Shown piece after piece: positions 12,897-23,900 of a stretch of DNA of 64,000 nucleotides (position 1 is its first letter; each line of letters begins with the position of its first letter). Source of the stretch: Panaeolus papilionaceus (taxonomy: Eukaryota > Basidiomycota > Agaricomycetes > Agaricales); NCBI GenBank assembly GCA_015501605.1, contig JADNRZ010000011.1, forward strand, positions 620,001 through 684,000, given 5' to 3'. The notes beneath the pieces were generated by a model. The model saw only the letters and a list, made by a program, of their open reading frames with translations, made no database searches and was not told where the DNA came from. The translations under genes and the position numbers were made by a program.

Positions 12897-13053
12897 GAAC
12901 CTCTGTGTGTGAAAAGAAATTTAAGAAAGAGCAAAGCCCCTATCCTAGGGTTCAGCTCGAAAACTCTCTCTGGTGGACGCATTTACACCTCTAAAATCAC
13001 TTTTAATTGTCCAAAAAATAACTTAAAGTATTTCTTACATATTCGTGCAAATA
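12897..13053. other. Remnant interior of outer mariner-like element
   Basis: This AT-rich 157 bp lies between the outer and inner left TIRs; 23632-23900 is the counterpart on the right. No coding potential, as expected of a small MITE-like element. Confidence 0.6.
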
Positions 13054-13093
13054 CAGTCGTTTGCATAATTAATTGCCCCATCATTTTTTCGAA
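13054..13093 (+). repeat. Left TIR of inner mariner-like element
   Basis: 40 bp, perfect inverted match to 23590-23629, next to a TA. Confidence 0.85.
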
Positions 13094-13526
13094 TCCTATT
13101 TGTTCACGTTTGATATTTCTCCCCACATCAGCGGGCCGGGGGGACCGGCTGTCAAAAATGCGAGAAATTGAGGTCTTTGGGATGCGATCACCTCGTCGAC
13201 GCGGGTCGTACCTGGAGAAACAAAGAGGTCAGAGAGTTCTACTCTTTGTGAATAGCTGAGCGCAGGAGAAGAGAACCCGACATGAAGTGGGGTGGGGGAA
13301 AGCCGTGAGGCTTTGCAATCTGGACAGGCTCGCCTGATCCAGACTTTGAACTCATGGCGAGACGAGCCGCAAGACCCACAGTGCAGGAGCCTGCGACGCG
13401 TCGTGTGAGAGCTCGCCACCCCATCTTTGAAGGAGCTGGCCCGTGCTGGGCTGAAACTGGGAGGAAACTTGGAAGCTCACCTGCTAGGGATGACGAATTC
13501 GTTGCGCTACGGGATCGCGAGTGATT

Positions 13527-14360
13527 TCATCGCCTTCCTGCAGGCATGACGATCCGGATGAACTCCTCGTTCTGCTGGGAGTTGGCCTGCATGTAGGGAG
13601 CCAGGATCTGGGCATGCTTGCGCAGGTATGTCAAAAATGTGTCACTAGCCCATCTACCTTTGACCTTCATTACTTCAAATGGTACCCCCCGCAGCAGGTA
13701 TTCCAGCGTTGCACCAATTCTGATGCCATGCCCCTGTAATGGTTTCTCTCCTGCCCTTTCCGCTGCTTTCACGAGTACCTCCAGGACTTTCGTCTTTGTG
13801 AGGTGCTTGTGTTTGGCTGGGTGACCTGCTTTGCCCTTGGTCAGGTATGCGAAGAGGGAGCTGTCTGGCAGGGGGTTGTTTATGTTGAGGTGGTTGGTGA
13901 ATGTGGCTTCCAGGTCAGTTTCCCCGTTTTGTCGGGACAATGAGACATCTTCCCCTGCGGGGGCGGTTTTGGTATGCGGTATGTGGAAGACCTGTGACCT
14001 CCGCCCCTGCCTGTCCACCTCGTCCCGCACATCTGAGGGCTTGATGTGCACCTCGCTGTCAAATGCCCTGAGGGTTTTCAGTGTGAACTCCCCCAGCCGT
14101 GCTGCTCCATAGAACACAGTTGTTAGGCAAGCCCATACTGCGGCATGAAGGGGATCATTGAGGGATAGGTGGGATTTGAGCTGGATCATATAGGCGATGG
14201 TGAAAGGTGCCCGTTTCACCCATTTTGATGTGGATGGGGCTGATTTGTCTGCTGCTTTCAGCAGTGCCTCCAGCTCTGTGTCATTGGTACTCCAGTCCAG
14301 CCCGTGCAGGAGGTGCCATGCTCGCACTCCTAGTACGTAGTTCTTGGCCATTGATCCTGC
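13527..14360 (-). pseudogene. DIRS tyrosine recombinase, C-terminal catalytic part
   Basis: An open frame of about 277 codons downstream of the foldback insertion contains the recombinase catalytic set: first Arg in GAARLGEFTLK, HGIRIGATLEYLL (H-x-x-R), GRWASDTFLTYLRKHAQ with the GRW motif and a Tyr nucleophile. The N-terminal lead AKNYVLGVRAWHLLHGL is the usual core-binding helix region. The first part of the domain lies across the insertion at 18256-18389. The protein would resolve circular cDNA into the genome. It cannot be made whole from this copy because of the two insertions upstream. Confidence 0.85.
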
Positions 14361-14372
14361 CACCCTTTGAGG

Positions 14373-15720
14373 CTAGATTCATATATCAGGAGTGTAGATG
14401 TACAGTCCTCACTCATGTATCAGACCTGTAGTTCTACAGTGGACTGTACATGTACAGTCCCCTGTAAAATAACAGTAGGGGATGATTTCCGGGGGTGGGG
14501 GATGGGTAGGGGGATGGGTAGGGGTATATAGGGGGTGAAATAGGTCATATTCCGGGGGTAGGAGGATGGGTAGGGGGTTGGGGATAGGGGGGATGGATGG
14601 GGGGATACCGGATAGGGGCTGGTGGCTTATCTGGCTGGGTGGGGGTAGGGGAAATGTTGTCGGATAGATATGATATGGGTATGGGGGCGTAGAGAAAAAA
14701 ATCAGGATCCCGGATTGGGTATTTTCGGGGTGGGGGGATCAGTGGTTGGCGAGCAATTAAGGAAATACACTCTCAGAGCCAGCGATAAATCAAAATAAAT
14801 CGAAAAAATAATATAAATCGCAAATAGCGCGCTCATTTGTGCTCCGATTGGGCTGAAATTTTGAACGCAGCCTCCCACATATGATCCCTATCGACCCTTA
14901 AAAAAATGTTTTTTTACATGGGTCACTTGAAAAGCCCCTATCTTTGGCCCAAACAGTATCCTGCTCCATATTGCACCGCTCTGGGCACTATTTTGGGCGA
15001 TCTATATATCATTAGAAAGCTATTAACAGCCTCTATAAGATCCCACCATCCGATCTGCCAAATTGTACCAGCAACCCAGCAGATCAGGTTCGCTTTTTTA
15101 GCCCCTATCCCTCCTACTACAATTATTTCCTCAATATTGCTTCGCTTTTGGCACCATTTGGGGGGATATATATATCATTAGAAAGGTATACACTATATCT
15201 ATCCATTCATGTGGTCTGATCTGCCAAATATGGCCACAGAAGCAGCAGATCTGCTCTGGTTATTGTGCATTGATTAAATTAGCCCCTATTTACAAATCAA
15301 ATCTTCGTCCTGATCAGGAATATTAGTGTGATGTCATTGATCCCATTTAATCTCATCAATCCTCATTAATTAGCTTCGCTTTTTTGGGAAATTGGCATCA
15401 CTGATCTGCTTCCAGGCACTAATGACACCACACTAATTAATTAATCCTCCCCCACAAATATTGCAGCATTAATTGCACCGCTTTTTAGCTATTTTTTATT
15501 ATACATATATATATCACCAGAAAGCTACAAATGTCTACTTTCAGGATCTGAAAACAGATCATAAATGTTGTGCTTGTGGAGGGAGCAATTGCATTTCGCA
15601 TTTTGGGTACTAGAGCGTGGGAACACCCTTTGATCCTCTTTCTCCTCCTCCTCCCTCCGCTTTTTTGGCTTCATTTCTCCACATCCCCTGAAGCTACTGT
15701 CCTGAAAGTTGGCACATCTC
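14373..15720 (+). repeat. FB-1 left arm
   Basis: Inverted copy of 16897-18243. The outer part has short palindromic motifs (GGACTGTACATGTACAGTCC at about 14441). It is followed by a G-rich tract at 14479-14660 and an AT-rich inner part with repeated GCGAAGC/GCTTCGC words. Confidence 0.85.
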
Positions 15721-16896
15721 TTCATAAACATTTTTAAATGGCTCTCACCAGACCAATAGTGGAAATACACACTATCTTGCATTCTATCAGCATATTAATA
15801 TGTAACCCCTTAAATTCTCAAAAAAGCGCACCAAAATGTGATGCTTCTGTATGATGTATGCCACTAAATCATATTTCTGTATCAATATTGCATACTATAG
15901 ATCTGAAATCCAATGAAAGTGCAATATATATCCCTATATTTGCATGTAGAATTACCAGATTGTATATTTCTGTTAGTGTGGCCTCCTTGGCTTTATCCAT
16001 GGGTATTTCACTCTATATAAAGATCTCTAGCATTGTCCAGGCGTTCATATGCACTATATTTAATGTTCTACAGAGCCCACTACCTGATATATTTAGCCAC
16101 ATTTGTAATATTAGCCATATTTATATGCAGGGCTTAAAATACACTCTTCTGCAATTTACCATACCATAGCAACATTATTTATCATTCATAAATAGTAGGA
16201 AACGAATATATGAACTCTAGCTATACAATGCAAAAAACCCCAAGTGATTTGGACAAGTGTAGCCATCTGTAGGTTCAAAATGGTGTGCAACCATCATAGT
16301 TGATGCTGGGTGTTGCAGGAATACACACCATCACCACTACATCAAACTGCTTCTGACCGCTTTTTTGAGGCTCTACCCTTCCACAATCATCCAAATCACT
16401 TCAAACCTTTTGTGAACATTACATATCATGTCTCTCCATGTATCTGTATGTTCTGATTAAATTATTTTGACTCTGATCCTCTGTTATAAGCTTATCAGTG
16501 GAAATTTGAACGATTTTGAGACCTGCTCAGAATCCTTTGGGGGTGGGCTACTTTTAAAGGCACAATAGAAGCGTTCTCAGAACAGTTTGGGGCATGTTGA
16601 AGCGGTCAATATCCATGAAGATATTCACAAATTACTATTCTGCATACCCTGAGGTAGCATTTGGTGTTTTCTATTCCGTTGCTTGAACTTTTGAAGCGGT
16701 CAAGTGTCAAGTTCAATGTTTTCACATGTTATGACTAATATTCAAAAGTTTTTTCAGCAGTAGAGGGGCCAAAAGAATGACTTAATAGGTATATGTGGTG
16801 TAAATATGGTATTTTGATATGTAATTGGTGAATAGAATGAGTGGAACCTCTTCAATTTGCATGTAAGCGGAGATATAGACACATATATAGTATATG
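15721..16896. other. FB-1 central loop, noncoding
   Basis: AT-rich with no supported gene. It matches the reverse complement of the FB-2 centre (52221-53161): ATTTTTAAATGGCTCTCACC at about 15730 corresponds to GGTGAGAGCCATTTAAAAAT near 53131. Confidence 0.75.
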
Positions 16897-18243
16897 GAGA
16901 GGTGTGCCAACTTTCAGGACAGTAGCTTCAGGGGATGTGGAGAAATGAAGCCAAAAAAGCGGAGGGAGGAGGAGGAGAAAGAGGATCAAAGGGTGTTCCC
17001 ACGCTCTAGTACCCAAAATGCGAAATGCAATTGCTCCCTCCACAAGCACAACATTTATGATCTGTTTTCAGATCCTGAAAGTAGACATTTGTAGCTTTCT
17101 GGTGATATATATATGTATAATAAAAAATAGCTAAAAAGCGGTGCAATTAATGCTGCAATATTTGTGGGGGAGGATTAATTAATTAGTGTGGTGTCATTAG
17201 TGCCTGGAAGCAGATCAGTGATGCCAATTTCCCAAAAAAGCGAAGCTAATTAATGAGGATTGATGAGATTAAATGGGATCAGTGACATCACACTAATATT
17301 CCTGATCAGGACGAAGATTTGATTTGTAAATAGGGGCTAATTTAATCAATGCACAATAACCAGAGCAGATCTGCTGCTTCTGTGGCCACATTTGGCAGAT
17401 CAGACCACATGAATGGATAGATATAGTGTATACCTTTCTAATGATATATATATCCACCCAAATGGTGCCAAAAGCGAAGCAATATTGAGGAAATAATTGT
17501 AGTAGGAGGGATAGGGGCTAAAAAAGCGAACCTGATCTGCTGGGTTGCTGGTACAATTTGGCAGATCGGATGGTGGGATCTTATAGAGGCTGTTAATAGC
17601 TTTCTAACGATATATAGATCATCCAAAATAGTGCCCAGAGCGGTGCAATATGGAGCAGGATACTGTTTGGGCCAAAGATAGGGGCTTTTCATGTGACCCA
17701 TGTAAAAAACAAAAATTTATGGATCGATAGGGATCATATGTGGGAGGCTGCGTTCAAAATTTCAGCCCAATCGGAGCACAAATGAGCGCGCTATTTGCGA
17801 TTTATATTATTTTTTCGATTTATTTTGATTTATCGCTGGCTCTGAGAGTGTATTTCCTTAATTGCTCGCCAACCACTGATCCCCCCACCCCGAAAATACC
17901 CAATCCGGGATCCTGATTTTTTTCTCTACGCCCCCATACCCATATCATATCTATCCGACAACATTTCCCCTACCCCCACCCAGCCAGATAAGCCACCAGC
18001 CCCTATCCGGTATCCCCCCATCCATCCCCCCTATCCCCAACCCCCTACCCATCCTCCTACCCCCGGAATATGACCTATTTCACCCCCTATATACCCCTAC
18101 CCATCCCCCTACCCATCCCCCACCCCCGGAAATCATCCCCTACTGTTATTTTACAGGGGACTGTACATGTACAGTCCACTGTAGAACTACAGGTCTGATA
18201 CATGAGTGAGGACTGTACATCTACACTCCTGATATATGAATCT
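16897..18243 (-). repeat. FB-1 right arm
   Basis: Inverted copy of 14373-15720 with only scattered single-base differences. Confidence 0.85.
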
Positions 18244-18255
18244 AGTGTCTATGGC

Positions 18256-18389
18256 TGATCCTGCGCAGAGCCCCACCATATTTGCAGCGAAAGCCGAGAT
18301 CAGGACTGAGCTTGCTGGGGCGCGCTGTTCCTCTGGCACATTCCTGGAGTCACAGAAGAGGTGGTAGGCTAGCAAGCCTGTGCCATATG
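18256..18389 (-). pseudogene. DIRS tyrosine recombinase, N-terminal fragment
   Basis: Between the solo LTR and the foldback element lies a 134 bp piece reading YGTGLLAYHLFCDSRNVPEE.. on to ..NMVGLCAGS. It joins the RT-RNase H frame (ending ..PSTWDTY) upstream and the recombinase frame (AGSMAKNYVLGV..) downstream once the two insertions are set aside. It is the SAM-like DNA-binding start of the recombinase. Confidence 0.85.
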
Positions 18390-18881
18390 TGTTGAATTGA
18401 AGTGATAAAACACTTCAAATGGACTCTTATATATATTAGATTAACCCATGGAACAATTAGAATAGTGAAATGGGCACTTAGAATTAGACTTGACATATAT
18501 TTCTGCAGTATTTCGCATTTTTCTCGTTGTAGGATAAAGATATTTTAGTTTTCTCTTCGGATTCTTACTCGCATTCAAAATAGCTACAGAACGGTATATA
18601 GCACTTCATAGTGGCTGAATGTTTGTGTCATGAATATTTGGATGCTGATATAGTGGACACCTGTTGTCACGCCTCACGGTATCCAGACACAACATGACCA
18701 AACAGATGCCTTTTCCTACTATGTCCCGGAAGGAGACAACAAGAGTTATTGGCTTATACAAAGCATTATTGCTATTTCACATCTATTATCAACTATGAAT
18801 AACACATTAGTTTCTTGGCTTGATAGTGATATTATCTGATCAGTGTTTCACTGGTAGTGGTCTCATTGTGCAAGTTTAACA
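18390..18881. mobile_element. Solo LTR (492 bp)
   Basis: Begins TGTTGAATTG and ends GTTTAACA (TG..CA with the inverted ends TGTTRAA). It is flanked by the 5 bp direct repeat ATATG (18385-18389 and 18882-18886), the standard LTR-retrotransposon duplication. No internal region remains, so this is the product of LTR-LTR recombination. On the minus strand its first bases (TGTTAA) supply the stop codon of the upstream RT-RNase H frame. Orientation and superfamily are not determined. Confidence 0.88.
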
Positions 18882-21383
18882 ATATGTATCCCAGGTACTC
18901 GGAGCCCATGCCTTCTGGATGCTCTCAGAGATCTTGTCCAGGTCTTCTTGAGTCAAGTTGATGGGCTGACCCTGGTCGTTGAGGGTGTTTCGGGCAGCTG
19001 ATGGTCTCCAGAGTCGAAGGCGATCTCCGACCTTGGTGCTGGATGGGCGCTTGCTTGCCTGCTCAACTGTGGGGATTCGCTCTGGGGGGTTGGTGGGGAC
19101 AGGGGGTTGGGGGTGGGGCATGCTAGGCGGGGTTGCAGGAGCGGAGAAGGTGATGACTCTGCTTCTCTTGGGATTTGGCAGGGGTGCTTCGCCTAGGGGT
19201 GCTTTTGGTTTGATGGGTATGGTTTTTGTGCGTTCCCAAGCATGGTACTCTGCCGTTGAGATTGGAAAATCAAAATTGGCGACGAGGTCTTGGAGGCATG
19301 GAGGGATTGGGATGGCTGGTAGGAGTGATTCGTGACTACCGTAGATACCTCGTGATGGCTGGTCTGCTGGGTTGCAGGCGCTAGCGACATATTGAGTGTG
19401 GAAGGTGATAGTTGACTGCTTTGAGATTTCATGAATTTGGCGAAAAATGAGATTGGTCTGCCAGTTTCGGCTCCTGCCTTTCCACCATCCTTCAACCACT
19501 CCCCTGTTGTCCCCATAGACCCTGACATGTTGTCCAGCGAGGTCCTTTCTCTGGCTTGCGATGATCTGTATAAGGAAGAGAAATCCGACTGCTTCTGCCC
19601 AGCCGATATCCCTTCCCTCTTGTTTCCATCCTGGGAGGAGCCTCCATGCTCTCCACTGATGCTCGAGGATGACACCAATGCCTGTTTCCGAGCTCGCATC
19701 TGAGTAAGCGAAGAGGTCAACAACGTATGGGGCAGGAACGACTGATCTCCTTGTTTCTTCCTGTAGCTGTTGTCGCCACCATTTGAGATCTGCTTCTGTG
19801 TGACATGGTGGATGAAGGTAGTGGAATGGTCTGTCATGCAAAAGTCGGAGATGGGATTCCAGGTTGGTAAGGTAAGCTCTACCTTGGGGTATGACCTGTG
19901 AGCAATGGAGTAGTTTTCTGTACAGCTTCCTGGTTTGATCCAGGTTGTGCACCTCTGATTGTTCCCATTCGTTGATTGCTGATAAATATTTCTCACGCTT
20001 GGGGCGAGGGATGTGCACTGTCCTGCTCTCGAGGTCCCAGCTGAAGCCAATGAATGGTACCACTGAGGCAAAAGGTATGTCCTTCTCCTTTTCAACTGGA
20101 ATACCGAGGTCATTGAACAGATTGTCGATGTCTGCCATTGCGTATGAAAAATCACTGTCCTCTTTTGATCTGGGGGTGTGTGACGAGAAGTCCAGTAACG
20201 TGGTGGAACAATCTTCGTCAAACTCTTCCACACAACCATCTGGTTGCTCCTTTCCCTTATACCAGATCCGTCCCCCATCTTGGCGTCTCCCTCCATTTGC
20301 TTCAATTTCTGCTGCCCATTCTTTTCGCTGCTGATTATAGAGTTCAAGTGCATGTTTGCAGATTCGGAAAAAGATGTGATCGTCCACCCACTTGGAGATT
20401 GGGCCCAAACCGTGATGCCGAGTGAGTACTGCTCCAGCATCTCCCATCTTTCCATATATACCTGCTCCTGATGCCAATCCAAAGCAGTCCTGAGTATCGA
20501 TGGCAAATTGGTTTTCGCCCAGCCTGACCACCATCCCTGCCCACTGCGAGGGGTGTAGAGGGATGTTTCGGTAGGCTTCTTTGACATCCCTGACTGCTGC
20601 TTGTGAACCTGGTGGGAGTCGTGCAATGATAAGACAGATAGTTTCAAAAGTTCCCCATGTGCAGGGGTAGTCATCAGAATTAATATGACTGTTGATAGAG
20701 GAGATTGAGATTTGGGGCGTATGAGGATAAGATAAGTTTTGAATGATGCGATACTTTCCCGGTTTACCCGGTTTTGGGATGATGTGTAATGGGGAGGTTT
20801 GGAAAGGGCCAAGAACAGCTTCCACCTCTTCTCGTGAGCATGGGCCAATGTATCTTCCTGCCTGAAGCTCTGCTTTGATGAGGATGCTGAATGCATCTCT
20901 GTGCTCTTCCACTGAGTCCTTGTTAGGAGGGGTGAACATGGACAGGATGGTGGGGATTCCTGCCTTGAACCCTTCACGCAGCCCTTTCGGGATATCCCTG
21001 AGCTCCTCCAGTAAACCTGCTTCTCTAAGCTTCCTCTCCCACACCTCCACCTTATATGGTGTCTTAGGCACTCGCCTTCTGGCAGCGAGGGCATCCCTGA
21101 GCTCCGTGAGATGGTACACCACATCCTGAGCACTCATGCTTCTCATCGTGACTGGTGCTTTGACACCCTCTTTCTGTTTGCCAGTCAGAGCACAGGACAA
21201 CGCCCTTTGGATTGATGAGCTGTCCCTTTTCGCCTTTGGTGCAGTAGGCTTTGTCTTTGTTGTTCCATAGCTTGTCGGATTTGCAATAGAAGGTGTTGTG
21301 TTTGTGGCGACCCAGGCAGGTTGAGCAAGCAGACTGGGTCGCGGGTGCTGCTCTCTTGCGAAAAGACTGTTTCTTGGATCCAC
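18876..21383 (-). CDS. DIRS reverse transcriptase-RNase H (C-terminally truncated polyprotein)
   Basis: An 835-codon frame. The RT domain spans about residues 190-420: PLHIIPKPGKPGKYRIIQNL, DVKEAYRNIPLHP, QDCFGLASGAGIYGKMG and the active-site WVDDHIFF (the DD pair in place of YxDD). RNase H spans about 575-690, with YSDASSETGIGV, WAEAVGFL, YGDNRGVVEGW and NPADQPSRG holding its acidic residues. The last residues (KAWAPSTWDTY) already belong to the start of the tyrosine recombinase. The frame stops only because the solo LTR brings in TAA. The first roughly 105 codons overlap the gag frame in another phase, as is common for DIRS. The start is uncertain; translation may depend on recoding or an internal ATG. 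Confidence 0.88.
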   Translation of the reverse strand: MDPRNSLFAREQHPRPSLLAQPAWVATNTTPSIANPTSYGTTKTKPTAPKAKRDSSSIQRALSCALTGKQKEGVKAPVTMRSMSAQDVVYHLTELRDALAARRRVPKTPYKVEVWERKLREAGLLEELRDIPKGLREGFKAGIPTILSMFTPPNKDSVEEHRDAFSILIKAELQAGRYIGPCSREEVEAVLGPFQTSPLHIIPKPGKPGKYRIIQNLSYPHTPQISISSINSHINSDDYPCTWGTFETICLIIARLPPGSQAAVRDVKEAYRNIPLHPSQWAGMVVRLGENQFAIDTQDCFGLASGAGIYGKMGDAGAVLTRHHGLGPISKWVDDHIFFRICKHALELYNQQRKEWAAEIEANGGRRQDGGRIWYKGKEQPDGCVEEFDEDCSTTLLDFSSHTPRSKEDSDFSYAMADIDNLFNDLGIPVEKEKDIPFASVVPFIGFSWDLESRTVHIPRPKREKYLSAINEWEQSEVHNLDQTRKLYRKLLHCSQVIPQGRAYLTNLESHLRLLHDRPFHYLHPPCHTEADLKWWRQQLQEETRRSVVPAPYVVDLFAYSDASSETGIGVILEHQWRAWRLLPGWKQEGRDIGWAEAVGFLFLIQIIASQRKDLAGQHVRVYGDNRGVVEGWWKGRSRNWQTNLIFRQIHEISKQSTITFHTQYVASACNPADQPSRGIYGSHESLLPAIPIPPCLQDLVANFDFPISTAEYHAWERTKTIPIKPKAPLGEAPLPNPKRSRVITFSAPATPPSMPHPQPPVPTNPPERIPTVEQASKRPSSTKVGDRLRLWRPSAARNTLNDQGQPINLTQEDLDKISESIQKAWAPSTWDTYC

Positions 21384-22881
21384 TTTCTTTCCTCGTGTTT
21401 CCTCGTCTCCCCCTCGACGACCTGGGGCTTGGAGATCGGGAGTGACGTGAGTAACAACTCCTACGTGAGTGGTCTCTTTCAGAACTGTCTGAGTCAGATC
21501 TCTTCCGTTTGGAGCTGTGAGCTGATGCTGCTAGGGAAACTTCACTTAAGCGAGAGTCAAGGCTGTTTTTTTTTTTTTTTTTGTAATTATAGGGAAGAAA
21601 GACCAAGGCATGATGCACATGGGTGAGGAGCAACAGGATAGAGGCAAGGTATTTCAACAGCCAAATATGCGATGCGAGCAGAGTAATGATGAAGGAGGAT
21701 GCAAGCAAGAGTCATGAGACCAACAGAATATGATGCGTGATGCGAGTGATGCATGAAAAGGTGAACAGCGATGGTACAGCGTGTCCCAGATGCGTGATGC
21801 AGATGCGTTGGGGCCAGACCAAAGCCCAAGGTGTTGTCATGATGCGTTTTTTTGGAGGGATGAATCATTCATTAGCAAGTGTGTGTAAGAGCGAGCGAGG
21901 AGATTGGGTTACTCACAGTTTTATACCCGCCAGTTGAGTGTCTGCTAGAATCTCAGAATAGATTCTCTCCATCCTTGTCTCGTTTATGGCGGCAATGTCA
22001 AAGAGGGTTGCATCTGGTGCTTTGAGCAGGTTCCACCAGGACCGGCGCACCTCCGCCTGGTATCTGATGACTGCCTCTGTGCCCTTTGGTCGTCTGTGCA
22101 TGTCGTGCTTCTCTAGCTTGTAGAAGAACTCCTCCAGGGCGAGGACGTGCTCTTCTGGCCACTTGTTGGCCCTCAGGAGCTTGATTAGCAGTGCTTTTGC
22201 AATGCTGATGTCCCTCCAGCTGAGTTCTGCATCTTTCTGGACTTTGTTGGATGGCTTGTGGGCCCCGACTGACTGGAAGACGATGACATCGTCAATTTGA
22301 GTTGCTGCCAGGGATTCCTTCGCTGTGGACATGTCCTTGCTGGCCGCTTCGTCGCATCCCTGGGTGGTGAAGTAGTAGAGTTCGACATAGTCGAAATTCC
22401 GGAGCTTGGAGAGGGCATATGCTGAGGGTTGTGTGATGCGGTTGTCGTCGACCTTCACCCCAGCTTGGATGCTGTTTAGCTTAGGGCGCTTTTCTGACTG
22501 CTTGTCTGCGTCCCTCTGCTGGCGTTCTCTCTCCCTGGCTTCCTCCTCTTCCTTTTTCCTTCTCTCTTCTTCTGCGGCAGCCTGTCTAGCCTCCTCTTCC
22601 TTTCTCTTCTGCGCTTCCTCTGCTGCTTTCCTCCGCTCCTCCTCTCTCTGCTCTTCCTGCCTCCGCTCCTCTTCTATTCTCTCTCTCTCTGCTTCTGCTG
22701 CTTGCCAAGCGTTCCAATCTGTGACTTTTTGCTGATGTCCCGTTGTCCATGCCTCCTGCAGGCGGCAAACCAGGTCCTCCATGGTGGTTCCGTCCTGCAC
22801 CTGGGGTTGGAGTATCGTTGCAAACTCTGGTGAGTTAAAGTCAGGCATTGTGTCTCCAGTTGGGTCCCTCATGCTTTCCAA
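21064..22881 (-). CDS. DIRS gag-like protein
   Basis: Exon 1 (22881-21917) begins MESMRDPTGDTMPDF, has a long charged coiled-coil (E/R/K/A repeats, residues about 60-130), then a globular part ending TQLAGIKL. A GTGAGT at 21916 opens a candidate intron of about 350-370 bp that contains a run of 16-18 T; acceptors at about 21565 or 21545 both keep the frame. Exon 2 holds an S/R-rich basic stretch (RKRSDSDSSERDHSRRSC) and zinc-knuckle-like Cys/His clusters (CSTCLGRHKHNTFYC, then CSGCGVPSHGAQGC), ending at 21064. This fits a nucleocapsid-type gag. The end overlaps the start of the RT frame by about 320 bp. Confidence 0.8.
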
Positions 22882-23589
22882 GAGGTGTTGTGCTTGAGAT
22901 TGAGACTTGGTGATGGTCCGGGTTCGAGAGGTTAAGCTTGTTGGCAGATGGTTGTTGGTTCTCCCAGCTCAGAATTTTATTAGCTCGCCAGTTGGAGCTC
23001 AAGCGCTCGCGCTGATTCAGCAGGTTACTTGATTTCTGTTTAGTGCAGGGAAATAGCTAGGCTCAGATGAAAAACGCGCAGCAAGTCTGCGGATACGACC
23101 GCCTGAGGTGATGGAAGTCGAGGTGAGAGGAATGATGTGGCAGTGTCACACCTCGACTGGCATCACTTCTCCCAAAGACGTCACCCTACCGCTTCGCTCA
23201 TTCTTCGCTACGTTCTAGGCTTGGTACCTGTTGCAATGGTATTGCACGCATTGCACACATATTAATGAGTCGTTGCAAGGAATTTGACTATGAAACAACT
23301 TGAGACTAGTAATTACTTATAAATCTTTAATAAAATGGTATCCACAATTTAAAATTCAAAATTTAGCATCAAAGAATAGCACTGAGCAAGTTCAGGCTGT
23401 TCAGCATACTCTTCTGTGCTTTTTCCATCAATATTTTACCACCTTGCGATATTTTTATGCATCTCAATTGTCATATGGTGTCCTTTAGGTGTCATGGGAT
23501 ATAAATGATAGATAGTATTCATACATCATTGTGAGGAACTGAGGGTGGATGGGTCTTATCGACCCTTTTTCGGCCAAATAAACAAAGAT
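22882..23589. other. DIRS leader and inner mariner-like interior; no gene
   Basis: 22882-23240 is moderately GC-rich (upstream of gag), with an inverted CACCTCGACT/AGTCGAGGTG pair at about 23117-23156. From about 23240 it becomes AT-rich and is likely mariner-like interior. The DIRS/mariner junction should lie in this stretch but I cannot place it. Confidence 0.45.
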
Positions 23590-23629
23590 TTCGAAAAAAT
23601 GATGGGGCAATTAATTATGCAAACGACTG
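23590..23629 (-). repeat. Right TIR of inner mariner-like element
   Basis: Perfect 40 bp inverted copy of 13054-13093, followed by TA. Confidence 0.85.
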
Positions 23630-23900
23630 TAATACAATTTTTATTTCAAAAATAATGCACCAACCATCCAGATTTCTGATCAGTATGGGTGAAGGCATCA
23701 TGTCAGAGTTGGATGTGCTCAGATTGGCCAAAAAAAATCATTTATAAATGTAAATTTAATTTGGCACTCGTGTATGAATATTTACTTATGATAAAATATA
23801 ATTTTCTTTCCTGAAACTGAGGTGCAAGTCCCAATTTACAGAGGAAACCTAAGTCTCAGGTTACTTTTTGTAATCACATTTACTTCACGTGCTGAGAATT

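Larger units (their letters stand above)
14361..18255. mobile_element. Foldback element FB-1 (3.9 kb, long inverted arms, 9 bp target duplication)
   Basis: The arms 14373-15720 and 16897-18243 are near-perfect inverted copies of about 1.35 kb around a 1.2 kb centre (15721-16896). The 9 bp TGATCCTGC at 14352-14360 and 18256-18264 is a direct target duplication: dropping one copy with the element restores the recombinase reading frame (..LCAGS joined to MAKNY..). The outermost 12 bp differ between ends (CACCCTTTGAGG on the left, GCCATAGACA on the right) but both tips recur in FB-2 at 50857-54522. A 9 bp duplication and long arms suggest MULE-related foldback elements. No transposase was seen; the open frames in the arms are mirrored noncoding sequence. 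Confidence 0.85.
13094..23589 (-). mobile_element. DIRS-type tyrosine-recombinase retrotransposon (broken; exact ends unknown)
   Basis: Read on the minus strand the order is gag (22881-21064), reverse transcriptase-RNase H (21383 on), then tyrosine recombinase (to 13527), the order of DIRS elements, which use a tyrosine recombinase in place of a DDE integrase and protease. The recombinase part is broken by a solo LTR (18390-18881) and a foldback element (14361-18255). Without these two and one copy of each target duplication, RT, RNase H and recombinase form a single reading frame. I could not find the inverted terminal repeats and internal complementary region that would fix the true ends; the range given is the space inside the inner mariner-like TIRs. 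Native size would be at most about 6.1 kb. Confidence 0.8.
13054..23629. mobile_element. Inner Tc1/mariner-like shell nested in the outer one
   Basis: A perfect 40 bp inverted repeat (13054-13093 and 23590-23629, starting CAGTCGTTTGCATAATTAAT) is bordered by TA at 13052-13053 and 23630-23631. Its tip resembles the outer TIR (CAGCGGTTTGCAAAATT versus CAGTCGTTTGCATAATT), so the two shells are related families. No mariner transposase is visible; a DIRS retrotransposon occupies the interior. These could instead be read as the inverted terminal repeats of the DIRS element, but the flanking TA and the CAG start favour mariner. Confidence 0.75.

Noticed and set aside
14906..17701. Mirrored open frames MFFYMGHLKSPYLWPKQ.. 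and relatives, also at 51399 and 53698
   Set aside because: They occur in all four foldback arms because the DNA is repeated, are interrupted or rich in stops just beyond, and show no domain; treated as noncoding.
13054..23629. Reading the 40 bp inverted repeats as DIRS terminal repeats
   Set aside because: Flanking TA, the CAG start and similarity to the outer TA-flanked TIRs fit Tc1/mariner better; kept as an alternative in the feature.
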